DNA of 64,000 bases from Claveliimonas bilis (GTDB lineage Bacteria > Bacillota > Clostridia > Lachnospirales > Lachnospiraceae), in the NCBI RefSeq assembly GCF_030296775.1, contig NZ_AP027742.1, positions 2,852,001-2,916,000 on the forward strand, read 5' to 3'. Positions 59,874-64,000 of the stretch are shown here, in pieces. Under the pieces are notes generated by a model that ran no database searches, was not told the origin of the DNA, and saw only the letters and a list, made by a program, of their open reading frames with translations. Made by a program: the position numbers and the translations under genes. Positions within the stretch are counted from its first letter, which is position 1. Every line of letters starts with the position of its first letter.

Positions 59874-61151
59874 ATGGACCCCAGCGACGCCATACAGATT
59901 ATTATTTTGATTATTCTGCTGATGCTCTCTGCATTTTTTTCATCTGCAGAGACTGCTCTTACAACAGTCAACAAAATTCGTATCCGCAGCCTTGCCGATG
60001 AAGGAAACAAGCGGGCAGAGGCTATTCTGGATGTTACAAAAGATTCCAGCAAGTTATTAAGCGCTATATTGATCGGAAATAATGTGGTAAACACTGCTGC
60101 CGCTTCCCTGACAACAACGATCGCCTATCACTTCGGCGGCTCAGCCGTTGCTTTTGCCAGCGGTCTTATTACTCTTTTGATCCTCCTTTTCGGAGAGATC
60201 ACTCCCAAGACCACCGCTGCCATCCACGCCCAGGGCATTTCCATGATCTATGCGCCGATCATCCGTATTTTTATAAAGCTGATGACTCCTGTCATCTTTA
60301 TTATAAACAGTCTGTCCCGTGTAATTCTTTTTATCTTGAGAATAAATCCGGAAAATACAAAAAAAGCCATGACAGAAAGTGATCTGCGTACAATTGTAGA
60401 TGTCAGCCATGAAGACGGGGTGATCGAATCCGAAGAAAAGGAACTGATCTACAATATTTTTGATTTCAATGACGCTAAAGCGAAAGATGTTATGGTTCCC
60501 CGCGTTCATGTTACATTCGCTGATGTGGAGAGTACTTATGAAGAACTTCTGGAAATTTTCCGGGAAGATAAATTTACCCGGCTTCCGGTTTATGAAGAGA
60601 CTACTGACCATGTGATCGGAACCATCAACATGAAGGATCTGCTCCTATTTGACAGCAAAAAGGAATTTCATGTGCGTGATATTTTAAGAGAAGCTTATTT
60701 TACCTATGAGTATAAAAATATTTCTGAACTTCTGGTAGAAATGAGAGATTCTTCCTTCAATATCGCCATTGTCCTGGATGAATACGGAGAGACCGCCGGT
60801 CTTATCACACTGGAAGATATTCTGGAAGAACTTGTTGGTGAGATCCGGGATGAATACGATGAAAACGAAGAAGATCTTGTCCGCCAGGTCGGAGAGAGAG
60901 AATATCTTGTAGAGGGATCTCTCAACCTGGAAGATCTCAATGATGAGCTTGATCTGGATCTTTCATCGGATGATTACGATTCTCTCGGCGGTCTTATCAT
61001 CGAACATCTGGACCGTCTTCCCCAGGCAGGAGATGAGATCACCACAGACGAAGGCATCCGCCTTGTGGTAGAGAAGCTTGATAAAAACCGGATCGAACTG
61101 GTACATATGTATCTGCCGGAAAAGACGGAAACCAAGTCCGAAGAGAATTAA
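59874..61151 (+). CDS. CNNM/CorC-family membrane protein with CBS domains
   Basis: 425 residues. N-terminal DUF21/CNNM domain with about four membrane helices (7-27, 62-82, 88-108, 130-152) and the SAFFSSAETALTTVN motif, then a CBS pair (about 205-325, with VMVPRVHV and DEYGETAGLITLEDILEELVGEI), then a C-terminal CorC/HlyC domain. Family members handle Mg2+ (or Co2+) export. AGAGGAG lies rather far (about 12 bases) from the ATG. It is the only plus-strand gene of this stretch. Confidence 0.93.
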   Translation: MDPSDAIQIIILIILLMLSAFFSSAETALTTVNKIRIRSLADEGNKRAEAILDVTKDSSKLLSAILIGNNVVNTAAASLTTTIAYHFGGSAVAFASGLITLLILLFGEITPKTTAAIHAQGISMIYAPIIRIFIKLMTPVIFIINSLSRVILFILRINPENTKKAMTESDLRTIVDVSHEDGVIESEEKELIYNIFDFNDAKAKDVMVPRVHVTFADVESTYEELLEIFREDKFTRLPVYEETTDHVIGTINMKDLLLFDSKKEFHVRDILREAYFTYEYKNISELLVEMRDSSFNIAIVLDEYGETAGLITLEDILEELVGEIRDEYDENEEDLVRQVGEREYLVEGSLNLEDLNDELDLDLSSDDYDSLGGLIIEHLDRLPQAGDEITTDEGIRLVVEKLDKNRIELVHMYLPEKTETKSEEN

Positions 61152-61179
61152 AAAATAATCTTTTTCTAATACAAACAGC

Positions 61180-61220
61180 AGAGCAGCCCTTAAGTCATTT
61201 CAGAACTTTTGAGCTGCTCT
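61180..61220 (+). terminator. Terminator after the CNNM/CBS gene
   Basis: AGAGCAGC/GCTGCTCT 8-base outer stem with further weak pairs inside, followed by TTTCATTTAT. Confidence 0.6.
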
Positions 61221-61241
61221 TTCATTTATATATTCCTTCTC

Positions 61242-61940
61242 TTATTCTTCTTTCCATTCTTCTCCCGCCAGCTTAAGGATATCTTCGATCTCCTCTTCTG
61301 ACACGCCCATTTTCTCTGCCACTTCCTCTACATCCACTTTACGGCCCAGTCCGTCGCTCATTTCCCGGATTGTCGCCTCCAGGTCAGATACCCGGTCTAC
61401 CATCTTGCGGTCCTGCCTTTTCATTTCCAGCTGGGATTCCAAAAGCGCGCGCATGGAAGCTCTTATCTCTTTGAGGATTTCTTCCCTCTTCTCTTCTCCC
61501 GGAGCATATGCCAAAAGCGCCCCGACAAGACTGACATTTCCTTCCTGGATCACATCTCCCAGGAAAACTCCCTGTCTTGGCAGCTTCAGCGCTTCCTCTG
61601 TCACAAGGGGCATGTAGGCTGCCAGCCTGCTCTCCTCCGGTGTACGCGGCACCATCTCGTGTATTTCTCTAAGATAACTTTCCAGGTATTCCTGTTCTTC
61701 CCGGGTCAGCTCCTCTCTTTCTTCCTCCGCCTGCCGAATCACTCCGGGCTTTTTTTCATATCCCGATACAGCCACTTTCTGTGAAAGCAGGTAGTCGCAC
61801 ACCAGCTCTATCTGCTGGGCAGAAAGCGCTTCCTCCTCGAAGAATTTTTCGATTTCCTCTATATTAAGATGCATCTGCTTTTCTTCTGCCAGATGCAAAA
61901 TTCCGCTTAATTTTTCCTGAAATTTTAATTTATCTGCCAT
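61242..61940 (-). CDS. Degenerate sigma-70-like protein
   Basis: 232 residues from ATG 61940 (GGAGGAT upstream). Residues 110-142 match sigma-70 region 2.1-2.2 (LVTEEALKLPRQGVFLGDVI then QEGNVSLVGAL), and 178-225 match region 3 (GLGRKVDVEEVAEKMGVSEE then EIEDILKLA). Region 1.2-like TREEQEYLESYLREI is at about 79-93. The aromatic 2.3 and promoter-reading 2.4 parts are replaced by a charged helix, and region 4 is absent. It should still touch core polymerase but not open or recognise promoters; a polymerase-binding regulator is the best guess. Confidence 0.75.
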   Translation of the reverse strand: MADKLKFQEKLSGILHLAEEKQMHLNIEEIEKFFEEEALSAQQIELVCDYLLSQKVAVSGYEKKPGVIRQAEEEREELTREEQEYLESYLREIHEMVPRTPEESRLAAYMPLVTEEALKLPRQGVFLGDVIQEGNVSLVGALLAYAPGEEKREEILKEIRASMRALLESQLEMKRQDRKMVDRVSDLEATIREMSDGLGRKVDVEEVAEKMGVSEEEIEDILKLAGEEWKEE

Positions 61941-62004
61941 TTTCGATCCTCCGGTTCCTATGTAAAATTCTGATATATCTTCGGCTTTGCAGGCCAAAGC
62001 ACCC

Positions 62005-62050
62005 AGGTATAATAACCACGCGGCTGCTATTATATGTGGTTATTATACCT
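62005..62050. repeat. Perfect 15-base inverted repeat
   Basis: AGGTATAATAACCAC (62005-62019) and its exact complement (62036-62050), 16-base loop, between the amidase stop and the sigma-like gene start. No T-tract follows on either strand. Each arm contains a TATAAT-like hexamer. Confidence 0.6.
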
Positions 62051-62118
62051 AAAGTTTTTAAAAATTACCAGCACCGGAAAACAGAGACTATCGGAAGCGG
62101 GAGGATCTCCATATGGGA

Positions 62119-62985
62119 TCAGGACACAATCACAGTGGAATAACCTGCCCGTTTCAGCCGCCGTTCCATGTCGGCTGCTTCCTCCAATGTGTCATATCCG
62201 CCCACCTGAACTCTTAAATAGCCGTCAGAATCCTCAATATACGCCGGAAAATCCTGCTCCAAAAGTTCCCCTCTAAGTCTCTCTGCATAAGTACGGTTGC
62301 GGAAAGCCCCTACCTGCACGCGATAATCGTGGACTACTGCATTTTCAAATTCATTATTTTCATATTGACTGTCTGTATTTCCCCCTGTCATGCCGCTGTT
62401 CCCACTGCCATTTACGCTTCCGGACGTATCTGCACTTCCTTCAATAAGTCCGTTCCGCTGCAGGGTATCGAGGATTCCCTCGGCAATGGCAAGTGCAATG
62501 TCATCAAAATTCTGATCAAACAACATGTTATCGGTGTCAGAATTGATAAATCCGGCCTCCACAAGAACAGCCGGCATTTTTGTCCTCTTCAGCACGACCA
62601 GATTCGGTCTTGCCTTGACGCCAAGATCCACAAACCCTATAGTTGCCAGCTCCTCATTGATCGCCTCCGCGATCTGGTACTTCAGTCCCGACAGATCGTA
62701 CACCAGCGATTCCACACCGGACACCTCGTTGTCTCTTGGAAAAGAATTGCGGTGAATGGAAATAAAGAGATCCACTCCTGCCTGATTTGCTTCCATCGCT
62801 TTTTCATATGGTGTCTCATAGACATCTGTCGTACGTGTATATTCTACATCAATACCTCTGTTCTGCAAAATTTCCCCTACAGCAAGCGCCAGGCGCAAGG
62901 TATCGTCCTTTTCCTGACGCCCGTTGTACACTGCTCCCGGATCCCGTCCTCCGTGTCCTGCATCCAGCATGATTGAATATGCCAT
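62119..62985 (-). CDS. N-acetylmuramoyl-L-alanine amidase with SPOR domain
   Basis: 288 residues. Amidase_3 catalytic domain (about 1-180) with zinc motifs IMLDAGHGGRDPGA (His11), ISIHRNSF and LVEAGFINSDTDN (catalytic Glu). A Ser/Gly/Asn linker (180-212) leads to a C-terminal SPOR domain (215-288) with two repeats, RVQVGAFRNRTYAERL and RVQVGGYDTLEEA, that binds denuded glycan strands. There is no signal peptide, as in CwlC-type mother-cell lysis amidases, so it may act in sporulation (inference). Confidence 0.92.
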   Translation of the reverse strand: MAYSIMLDAGHGGRDPGAVYNGRQEKDDTLRLALAVGEILQNRGIDVEYTRTTDVYETPYEKAMEANQAGVDLFISIHRNSFPRDNEVSGVESLVYDLSGLKYQIAEAINEELATIGFVDLGVKARPNLVVLKRTKMPAVLVEAGFINSDTDNMLFDQNFDDIALAIAEGILDTLQRNGLIEGSADTSGSVNGSGNSGMTGGNTDSQYENNEFENAVVHDYRVQVGAFRNRTYAERLRGELLEQDFPAYIEDSDGYLRVQVGGYDTLEEAADMERRLKRAGYSTVIVS

Positions 62986-63059
62986 AAAAATCCTCCTATT
63001 TGCACAGTCTTTCTACTCCAGCATATGCAGACAGGAGGCTTTTTGTTACATGGAAATGT

Positions 63060-63488
63060 TTATCGTATATCAGGATCTTCTGCCACGATCTGTCCGCAGG
63101 CAATCTTCTCTCCTGAATTTCCCGACGGCTGGGTGCAGAAATCATCAGGCATATCATGAATCACAACTGTCTTCCCCACCACTTCCTCCGGAAAAAAGCG
63201 GGTGGTATAGACCATCATCCACGCTGTTCCCTTATCGGATAGAAGAGGAGGCAGATCCCCCTCATGTTCCGGATGCATTTTACCCCGGGTCTGATAGTGG
63301 CCGTCTGTATCGGCAAATTCATCCGAAGTGGTTCCGGTACAGGCGCTTCCTTCATGAATATGAAATCCGTAAAAGCCGAGGCCTTGCCCTGTATTGTGCG
63401 GAGTAAGGCCGGAAATATTAGCACCGGCGCCAAAAGGATGTTCTTCTATGACATTTCCTCTAATTCTTCTAAGATCTTCTCTCTTCTT
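63060..63488 (-). pseudogene. Cu/Zn superoxide dismutase, 5'-truncated
   Basis: The open frame runs from after TGA TGA (above 63488) to the stop at 63060-63062, but has no ATG/GTG/TTG before the conserved part; the first ATG (63278) would delete half the protein. All metal ligands are present: GFHIHEG, the GHY His, HPEHEGDLPPLL (His, His, Asp) and VVIHDMPDD, plus the disulfide Cys pair in SACTG and KIACG. The first two beta strands (about 30-35 residues of the family) are missing; upstream bases instead encode the end of the neighbouring gene in another frame, overlapping by about 40 bases. It is a truncated gene, or one that uses a rare start such as ATT at 63464. Confidence 0.7.
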
Positions 63489-64000
63489 TCATCAAACAGA
63501 AGTCCTTTGTTGTATTTAAAATATTTATCACAGTCATTTTCTTTCAGATACTGGATGCTGTAGTAATTGGTATTCAGCTCGGTCACAAAGCAGACCATTT
63601 CCTGACTGTCCCCGAAGGCATCCTCCATAAAGTCAAAGGCGTGATCCAGCGCTTCTCCGGCCGCATCCACAGCCTGCTGCCGCTTATCAGCCTCCTTCGC
63701 AAACTCTGCCCGGACTCTCTCGAATGCCTCGTCTTTCTGCTCATCCTGTTCCAGATGTTCTTCCTTAAGGATCACAACATACCGCTCCAGTGTGTCCGCG
63801 ACTTTGCGGAGCATATGATCCGCCTCTTTTGTCAGCTGTCCTGCCCGGCGAAGCTTCTCATATTCTTTCTCCGCCTCTTCTTTGATATCAGCCAGATTTC
63901 CCTGTACCTTATACTTCTTAAGCCATCCGAACAGCCTGGTTACATACTGGTCTGCAAGGTAACTTGCCTGGAACAATTCGCTAAGCTTCCCGATCAGCAT
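63446..64000 (-). CDS. Helical protein, unknown; open to the window edge
   Basis: 184 codons to the right edge, where an ATG is the very last codon, so this may be only the C-terminal part of a longer gene. The sequence is soluble and helical with heavily charged coiled-coil stretches (about 35-130, for example KEEAEKEYEKLRRAGQ) and a C-terminal part rich in aromatic residues (VTELNTNYYSIQYLKENDCD). I recognise no domain. Its last 40 bases overlap the truncated superoxide dismutase frame. Confidence 0.6.
   Translation of the reverse strand: MLIGKLSELFQASYLADQYVTRLFGWLKKYKVQGNLADIKEEAEKEYEKLRRAGQLTKEADHMLRKVADTLERYVVILKEEHLEQDEQKDEAFERVRAEFAKEADKRQQAVDAAGEALDHAFDFMEDAFGDSQEMVCFVTELNTNYYSIQYLKENDCDKYFKYNKGLLFDERREKILEELEEMS

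Noticed and set aside
63215-63433. 72-residue minus-strand frame starting with TTG across the superoxide dismutase
   Set aside because: It is another frame of the superoxide dismutase coding sequence with no domain or ribosome site.

Overview
The window comes from a low-to-mid GC Firmicute, most likely a gut anaerobe of the Lachnospiraceae (Clostridia). The signs are a Na+/H+ V-type ATPase operon, type III glutamine synthetase, a Feo system with a FeoB-associated Cys-rich partner, the murB-rapZ-whiA-crh block, spore-former-type cell-wall enzymes, and tRNA genes without encoded CCA. No gene fixes the genus. Most genes lie on the minus strand.

Layout. 1-2.3 kb: the end of a HAD phosphatase, then a class II aldolase/PfkB sugar-kinase operon. 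2.3-5.8 kb: an ECF sigma factor translationally coupled to a membrane protein and an ABC exporter. 5.96-7.58 kb: an ISLre2-family insertion sequence. 7.7-10.1 kb: a tiny membrane protein, a large lipoprotein and a Phd/ParE toxin-antitoxin pair. 10.2-18.8 kb: a nine-gene V-ATPase operon (G-C-I-K-F-E-A-B-D). 18.9-27.2 kb: a helical protein, an arylsulfate sulfotransferase, a YjdF-like membrane protein, thiamine salvage genes (thiM-thiE-HAD-thiD), a minimal SufC/SufB pair and a phosphodiesterase. 27.2-31.5 kb: phosphate (Pit/DUF47) and potassium (KtrAB-like) uptake. 31.5-32.5 kb: seven tRNA genes. 32.7-35.6 kb: Feo iron uptake with palindromic metalloregulator-like boxes. 35.59-37.30 kb: an IS30-family element. 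37.3-40.8 kb: housekeeping genes, a long REP-like hairpin, an unlisted 53-residue Asn/Ser-rich protein and a candidate small RNA. 40.8-44.0 kb: type III glutamine synthetase and fructose-bisphosphate aldolase.

44.1-53.5 kb holds the most interesting accessory block. It encodes PxpA, PxpB and PxpC homologues together with a dedicated biotin carboxylase and biotin carrier protein, a D-2-hydroxyacid dehydrogenase and a dicarboxylate/amino-acid symporter. A LysR regulator and a divergent PLP-dependent enzyme sit upstream. PxpB and PxpC are the two halves of the carboxyltransferase part of urea carboxylase, so biotin carboxylase, carrier protein and carboxyltransferase-like subunits are all present as separate proteins. 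This suggests a split, biotin-dependent amide or lactam carboxylase/hydrolase whose substrate may not be simple 5-oxoproline.

53.5-64 kb: an OatA-like O-acyltransferase, tRNA-Glu, a lipid kinase, a Crh-like HPr (Asp at position 15), WhiA, RapZ, MurB, a CNNM/CorC-type protein, a degenerate sigma-70-like protein lacking the promoter-melting and region 4 parts, a SPOR-domain amidase, a 5'-truncated Cu/Zn superoxide dismutase and the start or middle of an unrecognised helical protein. Promoters and terminators below were read by eye from consensus matches and hairpins; none was tested.
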